A stretch of DNA of 64,000 bases from Tetraselmis striata (lineage: Eukaryota > Chlorophyta > Chlorodendrophyceae > Chlorodendrales > Chlorodendraceae). Under the pieces are notes generated by a model. It saw only the letters and a list, made by a program, of their open reading frames with translations, made no database searches and was not told the origin of the DNA. The position numbers and the translations under genes were made by a program. Shown one piece after another: positions 1-9,062 of this stretch (position 1 is the stretch's first letter; every line of letters starts with the position of its first letter). The stretch lies in NCBI GenBank assembly GCA_006384855.1, contig VCJN01002233.1, forward strand, positions 84,386 to 148,385, read 5' to 3'.

Positions 1-191
1 AGGAGCTTCGCAAGGGCTTGCCGGACGAGGCACTCGTTTCCGTCACCGTGGAGACGGAAGCGCCGAAGCGCGAGCCGAAATCGGAGCTTCTTCTGGAACT
101 GGAGCGGGTCCGCAAGACCCTGCCTAAATTCGTGACGGTAGAAGACGCGGTCGACAGGATTCGCGGTCTTCGAAGCGAATGGGACGATTGA
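1..191 (+). CDS. Probable type II antitoxin, C-terminal part (5' end outside window)
   Basis: An open frame enters from the left edge (codons in phase with position 3) and stops at 189-191, giving about 62 visible residues. They are charged and helical, with a Glu/Lys/Arg-rich stretch and a C-terminus ending SEWDD. The toxin gene starts 3 bases later, the usual antitoxin-toxin spacing, so I infer this is the antitoxin partner of the PIN protein. The DNA-binding N-terminus that would identify the family (AbrB, RHH, Phd) lies outside the window, so the family is not assigned. Confidence 0.55.
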   Translation, partial: ELRKGLPDEALVSVTVETEAPKREPKSELLLELERVRKTLPKFVTVEDAVDRIRGLRSEWDD

Positions 192-194
192 GAA

Positions 195-698
195 TTGGTC
201 CCCGGCAGAGTCTATCTTGATGCCAATATCTTCATTGTGCCGGCCGAGGGACAAATGGATGCGCGCCGCGCGCCGCTAACGCATTTCTTGGCTGGCTGCG
301 CCGCTGCCGATCACCTCCGCCCCTGTACCTGCGAAATCACCCTCGCCGAGCTCTTGGTCCGGCCGTTTCGGGATGGCAACGACAGATTGGTCGATATGTA
401 TTCAGACTGGATTTCCGCGCAAAGCAGTTGGCTCGATGTCGGTCCGGTGTCGCGCGAGGCGCTTTACGATGCGGCCGTGCTTCGGCAACTCCACCCCTCC
501 TTGAAGCTCCCGGATGCAATCCACCTGTCCGCGGCACTCGGATTGGAGTGCCGGTATTTTCTTACATTCGACAGTCGCCTGCCGTCGAACGTCTCCCTGA
601 CCGCGTCCCGTCACAGGCGCGGCGGCAAACCGGTTGAACTCAGGGTCGAAGCCCCAACCCAATCCGTGGTCGATTTTCTTTTGGATACCCCGCAATGA
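195..698 (+). CDS. vapC: PIN-domain protein, VapC-type ribonuclease toxin
   Basis: This 167-residue protein has the PIN-domain acidic set: Asp9 in YLDANIF, Glu52 in TLAELL, Asp107 in LPDAIH and Asp126 in TFDSRL. In PIN nucleases these residues hold the Mg2+ that cuts RNA, so the active site looks complete. The start is a TTG 3 bases after the upstream antitoxin-like gene. The stop overlaps the yejF start codon (ATGA), so toxin and transporter ATPase are probably translationally coupled. By family knowledge VapC toxins cleave tRNA or rRNA and are held inactive by the antitoxin; the target here is unknown. The length is slightly above the usual 130-150 residues. Confidence 0.8.
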   Translation: MVPGRVYLDANIFIVPAEGQMDARRAPLTHFLAGCAAADHLRPCTCEITLAELLVRPFRDGNDRLVDMYSDWISAQSSWLDVGPVSREALYDAAVLRQLHPSLKLPDAIHLSAALGLECRYFLTFDSRLPSNVSLTASRHRRGGKPVELRVEAPTQSVVDFLLDTPQ

Positions 699-1179
699 CC
701 GGCACCCCGCTCCTCTCCGTGCGCGACCTCTCAGTCGCCTTTACCCAGAACGGCGCGACGAACCTCGCCGTCGACCGGATCTCCTTCGACATCGACAAGG
801 GGGAGACGGTCGCGCTTGTCGGCGAAAGCGGCTCGGGCAAGTCCGTCTCCGCGCTCTCCACCGTGCGGCTCCTGCCCTATCCGGCGGCCTCGCATCCGAC
901 CGGCGAGGTGCTCTTCAACGGCGAGGACGTGCTCAAGGCCGATGACGCCGCGCTCAGGCGCATTCGCGGCAACGAGATCTCGATGATCTTCCAGGAGCCG
1001 ATGACCTCGCTCAATCCGCTGCATCCGGTGGAAAAGCAGATCGCGGAAGTTCTCAAGATCCACCGGGGCATGAGCGATCAGGCGGCCCGCGCCCGCGTGC
1101 TGGAGCTTTTGAACCAGGTCGGTATCCGCGACCCGGAATCCCGGCTGACCAGCTATCCGCACCAGCTTTCCGGCGGCCA

Positions 1180-1210
<31 letters not shown>

Positions 1211-2326
1211 GCCAACGAACCGGACCTGCTGATCGCCGACGAACCGACGACCGCGCTTGATGTCACCGTGCAGGCACAGATCCTCCAGCTCCTGAAGGAT
1301 ATCCAGCGCGACACCGGCATGGCGATGCTGTTCATCACCCATGATCTCGGCATCGTGCGAAAAGTGGCCGACCGGGTCTGCGTGATGACCAAGGGCAAGA
1401 TCGTGGAAAGCGGCCCGGTGGAGCGGATCTTCACCGCGCCCGAACACACCTACACCCAGCATCTGCTCGCCGCCGAACCCAAGGGCGATCCGCCGGTCAC
1501 CGACGACCGCAAACCCATCGTGGTGGAGGCGGAAGATCTCAAGGTCTGGTTCCCGGTCCGGCGCGGGTTGTTGCGCCGCACGGTCGACCACATCAAGGCA
1601 GTGGACGGGATCGATGTGACCGTGCGCGAGGGCCAGACGCTCGGCATCGTCGGCGAGAGCGGTTCGGGCAAGACCACGCTCGGCCTCGCCCTGATGCGGA
1701 TGATCTCCTCCACCGGCAAGATCCGCTTCGGGTCGCGCGAGATCGACGGGCTGAACTCCAAGGAAATGCGCCCCTTGAGGCGCGACATGCAGGTGGTCTT
1801 CCAGGACCCCTTCGGCTCGCTCAGCCCGCGCATGTCGGTCGCCGATATCGTCGGCGAGGGGCTGGAGGTGCATTTCCCGTCGATCTCGGCGGATGAGCGC
1901 GACGCCAAGGTCTCCGCCGCGCTTGTCGAGGTCGGTCTCGACGCGAACACGCGTTTCCGCTATCCGCATGAATTTTCCGGCGGCCAGCGCCAGCGCATCG
2001 CCATTGCACGCGCCTTGGTGCTGGAACCGAAATTCATCGTTCTGGACGAACCGACCTCGGCGCTGGACATGAGTGTGCAGGCGCAGGTCGTCGACCTGTT
2101 GCGCGACCTGCAGAAGCGGCACAATCTGGCCTATCTTTTCATATCACACGATCTGAAAGTCGTTCGCGCGCTCGCCAACGAGGTGGTCGTCATGCGCGCC
2201 GGCAAGGTGGTGGAGGCCGGCCCCGCAGCCAGCGTCTTCGACGCCCCGGAAACCGACTACACCAAGGCGCTGATGGCCGCCGCCTTCCGCCTGGAAACGG
2301 CCGGAGCGGGGATTGTGAGCGAATAA
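695..2326 (+). CDS. yejF: Peptide ABC transporter ATP-binding protein YejF (two fused ATPase domains)
   Basis: The 543-residue protein is a tandem ABC ATPase. The first domain has Walker A GESGSGKS at about residues 43-50, signature LSGGQRQR and Walker B LLIADEP. The second has GESGSGKT at about 320-327, FSGGQRQR and FIVLDEP. The fused arrangement and local motifs such as VFPVRRGLL-like [10 protein letters not shown] and VDHIKAVDG match YejF, the ATPase of the YejABEF importer of peptides and microcin C-type compounds. It would act at the inner face of the cytoplasmic membrane. The expected yejA, yejB and yejE genes are not visible and may lie to the left. The ATG start overlaps the vapC stop by 4 bases, an unusual neighbour for this gene. 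Confidence 0.88.
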
Positions 2327-2414
2327 GCCGATTGTCGGTGGGCGATCGACCCGGTACCTATGAGACAGTTCTTTCTTGTGCGGGTTCGCACGCGGACGGT
2401 CCGGGGGACACGAT

Positions 2415-3905
2415 ATGACCGCCAAGCAAGCCCTGCTTTTCTGCTCCCTTTCATCGATATCGGTTATCGGTATTTGGGGGGTGGTCGATGCCGAAAGCCT
2501 GGTCTCCATCGCCTCGTCTATCGTCGATCAGTATTTCCGCAGCCGCGGATGGTTCCTGATGCTGACCGTTTCGGGAATGCTGCTCTTCTGTTTCGCCCTG
2601 GCCTTTTCCCGCTACGGCGAAATCCGGCTGGGCACGGATGACGACCGTCCCGAGTTCTCGACCCCGTCGTGGATCGCGATGCTGTTTGCCGCCGGTATGG
2701 GTGTCGGTCTGCTGTTTTGGGCGGTTGCCGAACCGCTCATTCACTTCGAATTCGCGCGAAACTTTGTCATAGAGCCTGCCGCTGCCGAAAGGGCACTGGT
2801 CACCACGATCTTTCATTGGGGGATCCACGCCTGGGCGATTTACGGAACGACGGCGCTGGTGATTGCCTATTTCGCGTTCCGGCGCGGTACGCCCATGTTG
2901 GTCAGTGCACCGATAACCTATCTGTTTCCCCGGGAACGCTGGGCACGCGGGCTTGGGTGGATGTCGGACTTCATGGCGATTGTGGCCATTGCCATCGGTG
3001 TCGGTGGATCGATCGCCATGGGCGTGTTCCAGGTGGCCGACGGCATCGATGTCCTGGTCGGCGGCACCGGGCCGGGCGCAATGCTCGTCGGTGCCGTATT
3101 CGTTGCCATGGTGGCGTTTTATCTTCCGGCGCTGATGATCGATCTGGGCAGCGGCATGTCGAAACTGTCCAACCTGGCGATGCTGATCGCCATCGCGCTG
3201 GTTGTCTTCGTGGTGATTTTCGGGCCGACGCAATTTCTCCTGAATTCGGTTCTCGGCAGTTTCGGTCAGTATCTGACAGATGTGGTTCCCCGCGGGTTGC
3301 AAACCTTCACCTTCTTCGGCGACGAGGTTGCGCAATCCTTCGCCGACTGGACACTGACCTATATGGTCTGGTGGATCGCCTGGGGGCCGTTTGTCGGGGT
3401 GTTTGTCGCGCGTATCTCCAGGGGGCGCACGATCCGCGAGTTCGTGTTCGGTGTGCTGATCGGTCCGACACTGTTTTCGGTGATCTGGTTCGGCGTGTTT
3501 GGCGGCATTGGCCTGTATGAAACGATCCAAGGCGCAGGAGAGCTGGCAGCAATGGCAGCGACAAACGCGGAACGTGCCACCTTCGCGCTCTTGGAGCGCA
3601 TGCCGTTCTCGACCGTGACGACGCTTGCCACGATTGTTGCCGCCTTCCTCTTTATCGTCACCAGCGTGGTGAGTGCGGCCTTTGTGCTCGGCACGTTTTC
3701 CACTGGCGGCGATCCCGACCCAAAGCCGCGGATCCGGCTTGTCTGGGGCGTGCTCCTGGGTGTTTTGGGCTATGCGATGATCCTGTCTGGATCGATGGAT
3801 GCGATCAAGAAGCTGATCGCACTCGGAGCCTTGCCCTTCGTCTTCATCACCGTTTTGCTGATGGTGTGTTTCGTCCGTGCGCTTGGAGAGGAAGTCGCAC
3901 CATGA
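2415..3905 (+). CDS. BCCT-family transporter (betaine/choline/carnitine type)
   Basis: This 496-residue polytopic membrane protein carries BCCT hallmarks: the glycine-rich stretch GMGVGLLFWAVAEP (about residues 95-108) and the tryptophan-rich MVWWIAWGPFVGVF segment that lines the trimethylammonium site in known members. BCCT proteins import betaine, choline, carnitine or related osmolytes with Na+ or H+. I chose ATG 2415, 7 bases after a GGGGG ribosome-binding site, over a TTG at 2376 that would add 13 non-conserved residues. It lacks the long regulatory C-terminal tail of osmosensing members. The last codon overlaps the start of a 39-residue membrane protein, suggesting a two-gene unit. The substrate cannot be read from sequence. 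Confidence 0.9.
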   Translation: MTAKQALLFCSLSSISVIGIWGVVDAESLVSIASSIVDQYFRSRGWFLMLTVSGMLLFCFALAFSRYGEIRLGTDDDRPEFSTPSWIAMLFAAGMGVGLLFWAVAEPLIHFEFARNFVIEPAAAERALVTTIFHWGIHAWAIYGTTALVIAYFAFRRGTPMLVSAPITYLFPRERWARGLGWMSDFMAIVAIAIGVGGSIAMGVFQVADGIDVLVGGTGPGAMLVGAVFVAMVAFYLPALMIDLGSGMSKLSNLAMLIAIALVVFVVIFGPTQFLLNSVLGSFGQYLTDVVPRGLQTFTFFGDEVAQSFADWTLTYMVWWIAWGPFVGVFVARISRGRTIREFVFGVLIGPTLFSVIWFGVFGGIGLYETIQGAGELAAMAATNAERATFALLERMPFSTVTTLATIVAAFLFIVTSVVSAAFVLGTFSTGGDPDPKPRIRLVWGVLLGVLGYAMILSGSMDAIKKLIALGALPFVFITVLLMVCFVRALGEEVAP

Positions 3906-4021
3906 TCACTGGCGACCTCGTCGACACGCTCCTCAACCTCGGCACCTTTGCGTTTATCGGCTTTGCCGGATGGCTGCTCGTGCGCAAGCTGCCGAAACGC
4001 GACGACACCGGGAAAGACTGA
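3902..4021 (+). CDS. 39-residue single-helix membrane microprotein coupled to the BCCT transporter
   Basis: An ATG at 3902 overlaps the BCCT stop (ATGA) and opens a 39-codon frame ending at 4019-4021. The product has a short acidic N-terminus, one hydrophobic segment of about 20 residues (LLNLGTFAFIGFAGWLLV) and a basic, charged tail beginning RKLPKR. This is the layout of an N-out/C-in single-pass protein obeying the positive-inside rule. The 4-base overlap is typical of translationally coupled partners. By analogy with small subunits of other secondary transporters, such as MetS beside MetP, it could be an accessory subunit, but that is inference; I recognise no family. Confidence 0.6.
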   Translation: MITGDLVDTLLNLGTFAFIGFAGWLLVRKLPKRDDTGKD

Positions 4022-4028
4022 CAGTCCC

Positions 4029-5239
4029 TCACTCCAGCCAACACGTCGCTTTCCGCCCCGCCTTTTCCTGAGCAGCCCCCAGGCTGCGGCGGGTTTTGAA
4101 GCCGATCAGGCCGTCGGCGCCGCCGACGTCGTGGCCCTGACGTTCCAGCTCCAGCTGGATCTTGCGCACCGCGCCGCGCGAGCGCGTCGCAATTGGCGTC
4201 CAGTCCTGCACGAAGCCCGCGTTGCTGCCGTAGCGGTCGGCGAGATGGCCGACGAAGAGCGCATAGACGTCGGACTCATTGTAGGACTTCAGCACGTAGA
4301 AATTGTCGGTGGCGATGAAGGCCGGGCCGTAGCGTCCGGCCGGCATCAGCAGGAAGCCCGGTTGCGGCACCTCATGCGCGGGGAAGGGGCGGTCCTTCAC
4401 CCGTTTCACCCCGGCGGCGACCCACTCGGAGATCGGACGGCCGCGATCGGGCCCCTCGTTGGTGCAGGAGACGGACGGCGGGATCACCGCTTCATAGCCC
4501 CAGTCCCGGCCGCGCACCCAGCCGTGCCACGCGAGATAGCGGGCGATGGAGGCGAGCGTGTCGGGCACCGAGGTCCAGATGTCGCGCCGCCCGTCGCCGT
4601 CGTAGTCGACCGCGTGGCGCAGGAAGCTTGAGGGCAGGAACTGCGGCTGGCCCATGGCCCCGCCCAGGAGCTTTTCATCCGGGCGCGGGAGATATGCCCC
4701 TCGGCGAGAATCTGAAGCGCCGCGATGGTCTCCTCGCGGAAGAGGTCGCGCCGCTGGCCCATGAAGGCGCGGGTCGCGACCGTGCGCAGCGCGTCCTTGG
4801 GGATTTTTGCCGCCCCGTATCCCGATTCCCGCGCCCAGATCGCCAGCACGATGCGGCCCGGGACGCCGGTCTCGCGCTCGATCCGGGCAAGCGTCGTCGC
4901 GTGCTGTTTCGCGAGGCGGCGGCCTTGCGCAACGAGCGCGTTGAACTGGCTGTCGCGGAAATAGCCGGCCGGTGCGCGGAACTCAGACTGATAGTTGACG
5001 CTTGGCGGCGCCTCCGGTGCATCGGGGCGTCCGAGACCGGGAAGCGAGGTATCCGGCGTCAGGCCGGAGAGTTCGCGGGTGACGACGGATTGCGGAACGC
5101 CGGCGGAGATCGCGGCCGGGGCGATCTCGCGGTCGAGGAACTGGCGGAACTGCGTGTCATAGGGACCGGCGACCGAGAGCGCGGGCGCAATCGACAGGAC
5201 GAGGAAAGCGAGCAGACAGGGCAGGGCGAGGCGCGGCAT
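4029..5239 (-). CDS. Lytic murein transglycosylase, MltB-like (single-base frameshift)
   Basis: Read from 5239, the first frame gives a signal peptide (LLAFLVLSIAPALSVAGP), then the MltB-type catalytic region with the likely general acid Glu138 in WARESGYG. The family-typical sequence continues in another frame from 4655 with MGQPQFLPSSF and YDGDGRRDIW, followed by a C-terminal peptidoglycan-binding-like segment (IQLELERQG to GFKTRRSL). The switch falls in a CCCC run at 4658-4661, where one more C would restore the reading. The protein would be periplasmic and cleave the MurNAc-GlcNAc bond with anhydro product formation. The rest is well preserved, so sequence error is likelier than a true pseudogene. 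Confidence 0.85.
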
Positions 5240-5316
5240 CGGGATCTCCGGCGGGTGTGGCGCCCGGCGATCCTAGCAATGAATGGCGTTGCTGCGAAAG
5301 GCGTGGCGCGGGGATC

Positions 5317-5925
5317 TCAGAAGGAGGTCCGTGCCTTCAGCGCCTGGGTCAGTGTGCCCTCGTCGAGATAGTCGAGCTCGCCGCCGACCGGAACGCCATG
5401 GGCGAGGCGTGTGACGCGTACGTTCATGCCGCGGAGCCGGTCGGTGATGTAATGGGCGGTGGTCTGCCCCTCGACCGTGGCGTTGACAGCAAGCACGATT
5501 TCGGAAACCTCGCCGCCGGCGACCCGCTCGATCAGCTGGGCGATGGTGAGGTCGTCGGGGCCGATCCCGTCGAGCGGCGACAGCGTTCCGCCGAGCACGT
5601 GATAGCCGCAGTTGAGGGCAGCCGCGCGCTCCAGCGCCCACAGGTCGGCGACATCCTCCACCACGATGATGGTCGAGGAGTCGCGGCGGGGGTCGGAGCA
5701 GATGGTGCAGGGGTCGCGGGTGTCGACGGTGCCGCAGGTGGAACACACGGTGACGCGGTCCACGGCCACGCCCATTGCCTGGGCGAGCGGCACCAGCAGC
5801 TGGTCCTTCTTCTTGATCAGGTGGAGTGCTGCACGCCGCGCCGAGCGCGGCCCCAGCCCCGGCAGTTTGGCCAGGAGCTGGATCAGCTTCTCCACTTCCG
5901 GTCCCGCGACCGCCTTGTTGCTCAT
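5317..5925 (-). CDS. recR: Recombination mediator protein RecR
   Basis: The 202-residue protein has the RecR order: helix-hairpin-helix ([13 protein letters not shown], about 21-33), a C4 zinc finger with Cys61, Cys64, Cys73 and Cys76, and a Toprim domain ([13 protein letters not shown] onward). RecR works with RecF and RecO to load RecA on gapped DNA covered by SSB. Length is normal. It lies 7 bases downstream of ybaB on the same strand, in the classic dnaX-ybaB-recR arrangement, and recF is present elsewhere in this window. Co-transcription from upstream of dnaX is likely. Confidence 0.96.
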   Translation of the reverse strand: MSNKAVAGPEVEKLIQLLAKLPGLGPRSARRAALHLIKKKDQLLVPLAQAMGVAVDRVTVCSTCGTVDTRDPCTICSDPRRDSSTIIVVEDVADLWALERAAALNCGYHVLGGTLSPLDGIGPDDLTIAQLIERVAGGEVSEIVLAVNATVEGQTTAHYITDRLRGMNVRVTRLAHGVPVGGELDYLDEGTLTQALKARTSF

Positions 5926-5932
5926 GTTCGGA

Positions 5933-6253
5933 TCAGAACGGCAGCTTGAACCCGGGGGGCAGGCCGAGGCCGCCCATCAATTCCTGGGTCTTTTCCTGAA
6001 GCAGGGCTTCCGACTTGGCCTTAGCGTCCTGATGGGCGGCAAGGATCAGGTCCTCGAGGATCTCGACGTCCTCTTTCTTGACGAGCGACGGGTCGATCTT
6101 GAGCGCGGTCAGTTCGCCCTTGCCGGTCATGGTGACGCTGACCATGCCGCCGCCGGCGGTGCCCTCGACGCTCACAGAGGCGATTTCCTCCTGCAGGGAG
6201 CCCATCTGCTCCTGCATCTGCTTCGCCTGCTTCATCATCTTCAAAAAGTCCAT
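5933..6253 (-). CDS. YbaB/EbfC family nucleoid-associated protein
   Basis: This 106-residue protein begins with the amphipathic helix typical of the family ([18 protein letters not shown]) and contains a central beta region with [14 protein letters not shown] and a second helix ([12 protein letters not shown]). YbaB/EbfC proteins form tweezer-like dimers that bind DNA with little sequence specificity. The gene sits between dnaX and recR with short gaps, the near-universal bacterial context. Start ATG 6253 gives a full-length protein. Its exact role in replication or repair is still not settled for the family. Confidence 0.94.
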   Translation of the reverse strand: MDFLKMMKQAKQMQEQMGSLQEEIASVSVEGTAGGGMVSVTMTGKGELTALKIDPSLVKKEDVEILEDLILAAHQDAKAKSEALLQEKTQELMGGLGLPPGFKLPF

Positions 6254-6306
6254 GACGGATCTCCTCGCGCGCAGCGCCTGCGTCCGGCAGGGCCTGGCCC
6301 CGGGTC

Positions 6307-8229
6307 TCAGATATCGGGTTCGGTTTCGTCGTCGTCCGGCGCCATGTCAAGGGGCGGGGTCAAGTCCTCCGCCTCCTGGATGCGCACATCCACCACCTTG
6401 GCGCCGGGAAAGACGGAGAGGAGGGCTGCGACCGTCGGCTCGGACCTGGCATCGGACAGGAGCTGATGCCGGTTCGCCGTGCGCTCCTCATGCAGCGTCG
6501 GGCGTCCCTGCGTGCGCGACACGCTGACGATCCAGCGCATGCCGGTCCATTCGCTCAGCATGCGGCCGAGCTTTCCGGCAAGATCGGGATCGGCCTTCTC
6601 GGTCGGCTGAAACTCGATCCGGCCCGGCTCGAAGTTCACGAGCCGCATCTGGTGCTCGATCATGAAGAGAAGATGGAGATCGCTTTTCTTCCGGGCAAGC
6701 TCGGCGCAATCGGCGAGCGAACGAAGCACCACAGTGGGTTCCGGCTGGGGGGCCAGGCGCGGGGCCGGATAGGGGGCCGTCGCGGAGGCGCTGCCGCTTC
6801 CGGCGCCGCCGCCGGCCAGCGCCTGAAACCGGCGCGGCGCGGGATCCGCCGCAATGGCGGGCGCCGGCGCGGCGGGCGGCGGAGCCGCCGGCTGCGGGGA
6901 GGCGGCCTCGACGGAGGCCGGTGCGCCCGGCGCCGGGGTCGGAGCCTGAGCGTGCGCCTGAGCCGAGGAGCCTCCAGGAGGCGCGTTCTGGGTGGCGGGC
7001 AGCGAGGCGGCAAGATCCGAGGCCTTGCCGTCGCGCAGAAGCTTGAGTGCCTCTTCCGGGTCGGGAAGATCGGCGGCATAGGCAAGGCGTACCAGAACCA
7101 TGTCGGCGGCGAGATTGGGCTTCGGCGCCGCCTGCACCTCGGCGATGCCCTTCAACAGGATCTGCCAGCTGCGCGACAGAAGCCGCAGCGACAGCTTGTC
7201 GGCAAGCTCGCGGCCGCGCAGGCGTTCCGTCTCGGTGACGGAGGCTTCCTCGCCGGCTTCCGGAACGATCTTGAGCCGGGTGACGAGATGGGTGAATTCG
7301 GCGAGGTCGGAGAGCACGACGACCGGATCCGCGCCGACGGCATATTGCGCCTTGAACTCCGCCATCGCGGCCGCGGCGTCGCCCTTCATCAAATGGGTGA
7401 AGAGGTCGATGACGCGGGCGCGGTCGGCGAGGCCCAGCATGGCGCGGACCGTCTCGGCGCCGATCTCCGTCTCGCCGTGGGTGCCGGCGCCATGGGCCAT
7501 GGCCTGGTCGAGCAGCGAGAGCGAATCGCGCGCCGATCCCTCGCCGGCGCGTGCGATCAGCGCCAGCGCCTCGTCGGAAACGGCCATGGCCTCCGACTGC
7601 GCGATCCGCCTGAGCAGCCCGACGATGTCGTCGGCGTCGATCCGGCGCAGGTCGAAGCGCTGGCAGCGCGACAGCACCGTGACCGGAACCTTGCGGATCT
7701 CGGTGGTGGCGAAGATGAATTTCACATGCTCTGGCGGCTCTTCCAGCGTCTTCAGCAGGCCGTTGAAGGCCGACTTCGACAGCATGTGCACTTCGTCGAT
7801 GATGTAGACCTTGTAGCGCGCCGACGCGGGCCGGTAGCGCGCGGCCTCGGTGATCTCGCGAATGTCGTCGATGCCGGTGTGCGAGGCGGCGTCCATCTCG
7901 ATCACGTCGACATGGCGACCGTTCATGATCGCCTCGCAATGCACGCCGGGCTTGTCGAGATTGACGGTCGGCCGGTCGACCTCGCCGGGGATCTCGTAAT
8001 TGAGGCCGCGGGCGAGAATGCGCGCCGTCGTGGTCTTGCCCACGCCGCGCACGCCGGTCAGCATCCAGGCCTGGGCGATGCGCCCGGTCTCGAAGGCGTT
8101 GCGCAGGGTCTGGACCATCGGCTCCTGGCCGACGAGATCCTCGAAGGTCGCTGGCCGGTACTTGCGCGCAAGCACGCGGTATCCGGCGTCCGGGGTGTCG
8201 CTGCTGGGTGTCGGGGCGAGGTCATCCAT
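6307..8229 (-). CDS. dnaX: DNA polymerase III subunits gamma and tau
   Basis: The 640-residue clamp-loader ATPase has Walker [10 protein letters not shown] (about residues 59-67), Walker [10 protein letters not shown], sensor-1 FATTE and the arginine-finger region [11 protein letters not shown]. Domain III follows, then a proline/alanine-rich linker (about 395-490) and a tau-type C-terminal domain. The zinc module between Walker A and B, which carries four cysteines in E. coli, keeps only one ([11 protein letters not shown]). This degeneracy is, as far as I recall, common in alphaproteobacteria. DnaX loads the beta clamp (dnaN at 52.9 kb). I see no obvious slippage run for a gamma form. The SRP RNA gene lies just upstream on the same strand. 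Confidence 0.95.
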   Translation of the reverse strand: MDDLAPTPSSDTPDAGYRVLARKYRPATFEDLVGQEPMVQTLRNAFETGRIAQAWMLTGVRGVGKTTTARILARGLNYEIPGEVDRPTVNLDKPGVHCEAIMNGRHVDVIEMDAASHTGIDDIREITEAARYRPASARYKVYIIDEVHMLSKSAFNGLLKTLEEPPEHVKFIFATTEIRKVPVTVLSRCQRFDLRRIDADDIVGLLRRIAQSEAMAVSDEALALIARAGEGSARDSLSLLDQAMAHGAGTHGETEIGAETVRAMLGLADRARVIDLFTHLMKGDAAAAMAEFKAQYAVGADPVVVLSDLAEFTHLVTRLKIVPEAGEEASVTETERLRGRELADKLSLRLLSRSWQILLKGIAEVQAAPKPNLAADMVLVRLAYAADLPDPEEALKLLRDGKASDLAASLPATQNAPPGGSSAQAHAQAPTPAPGAPASVEAASPQPAAPPPAAPAPAIAADPAPRRFQALAGGGAGSGSASATAPYPAPRLAPQPEPTVVLRSLADCAELARKKSDLHLLFMIEHQMRLVNFEPGRIEFQPTEKADPDLAGKLGRMLSEWTGMRWIVSVSRTQGRPTLHEERTANRHQLLSDARSEPTVAALLSVFPGAKVVDVRIQEAEDLTPPLDMAPDDDETEPDI

Positions 8230-8383
8230 GGCGGGCAGCTTAAACCTGCGGGGGCCGCATGTTGAGGGCTATTCCGTTCCTGTCCGCGTTTTCTTGTGCG
8301 TGTGCGAAGGGGGAACGGCAAACGCCCGCCTGCCAGCGCGAAAGTGCGGCACGGACGAACGTTTCGGAAGCTGAAGAGGAAGG

Positions 8384-8486
8384 GTGGGAGGCTGGCACGG
8401 TGACCCGTGCCCGACTCGTTGGGGCTGCTTCCTTCCGGACCTGACCCGGTTGGCGAGTGGCTCGTCCACCACCAACCTCCCGCGCC
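8384..8486 (-). ncRNA. ffs: Signal recognition particle 4.5S RNA (small bacterial type)
   Basis: The minus strand at about 8423-8446 contains the conserved SRP RNA apical core, TCAGGTCCGGAAGGAAGCAG followed by CC, which includes the GGAA tetraloop and the asymmetric loop bound by Ffh. Flanking arms pair into one long hairpin (GGGAGG near 8480 with CCTCCC near 8387). The RNA with Ffh delivers nascent membrane proteins to FtsY. The position directly upstream of dnaX is the common alphaproteobacterial location. Ends are estimated from pairing and could shift by a few bases. Confidence 0.93.
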
Positions 8487-8487
8487 C

Positions 8488-8516
8488 TATATGTCGATTC
8501 CGCTCGCGCGGTGCAA
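8488..8516 (-). promoter_or_regulatory. Sigma-70-type promoter of ffs
   Basis: On the minus strand TTGCAC (8516-8511) and CATATA (8493-8488) are separated by exactly 17 bases. They lie just upstream of the SRP RNA, so transcription would begin near 8482. Matches are 4/6 and 4-5/6 to the consensus boxes. Confidence 0.6.
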
Positions 8517-8633
8517 GGGGTATTTTGCGTTGATTAATAATGGGCATATATTGTTCAAAATGTCAGAATCATCACTCCTATAATAAACGAAAAAACCGAT
8601 AGAACTCCAATAATTATCGAAAAATTGTAAGAT

Positions 8634-9035
8634 TTATCTATGCTTTGAGGGGGGGTGAACGTCTTTTCCGGCCCATTTTTCTGGATTCCATAGCATTTCT
8701 ATTTGTGCTCTTGATTGAAAATTCTGATAGTGTTGCATGAAATTTATCCACGCCGACAAACCGCAGCAAATAGAAAGTACGAGTCCGAATACGAAGCTCC
8801 AAATTGAAAGGGAAAAATCAATTGGTATGGTGGACTTGTCGATATTTCGGCCTTGAAATGTTGATATCACTCCAATAAGAGCGCCTCCATTAATTATAAA
8901 TAATGAAGATATTAGCCACCTACCGTAGGAGGCGAAAATTTCAAAAGTAATTCTCTCTCGTTCCCTAATGTCGAAGAATAGGTGCTTGGCTGCTTCTTCG
9001 CGGGACATGGACTTGTAAGGTTCATCCTTATTCAT
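8634..9035 (-). CDS. Hypothetical membrane protein in an AT-rich patch
   Basis: I do not recognise this 133-residue protein. It has a charged N-terminus rich in Glu and Arg (about 1-35), a hydrophobic segment WLISSLFIINGGALIGVIS (about 40-58), a polar loop, a second segment (about 76-98, FVFGLVLSICCGLSAW) and a polar tail. Two membrane helices with both ends cytoplasmic are likely. AGGAAA precedes the ATG. Codon use is rich in ATT, AAT and TTT, unlike every neighbour, and the AT-rich stretch extends from about 8540 to 9062. That suggests recent acquisition. It lies between ffs and an acyl-CoA synthetase gene with no partner gene. Confidence 0.72.
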   Translation of the reverse strand: MNKDEPYKSMSREEAAKHLFFDIRERERITFEIFASYGRWLISSLFIINGGALIGVISTFQGRNIDKSTIPIDFSLSIWSFVFGLVLSICCGLSAWINFMQHYQNFQSRAQIEMLWNPEKWAGKDVHPPSKHR

Positions 9036-9062
9036 CGAATTTTCCTCGAAAAAGTGGTTAAA

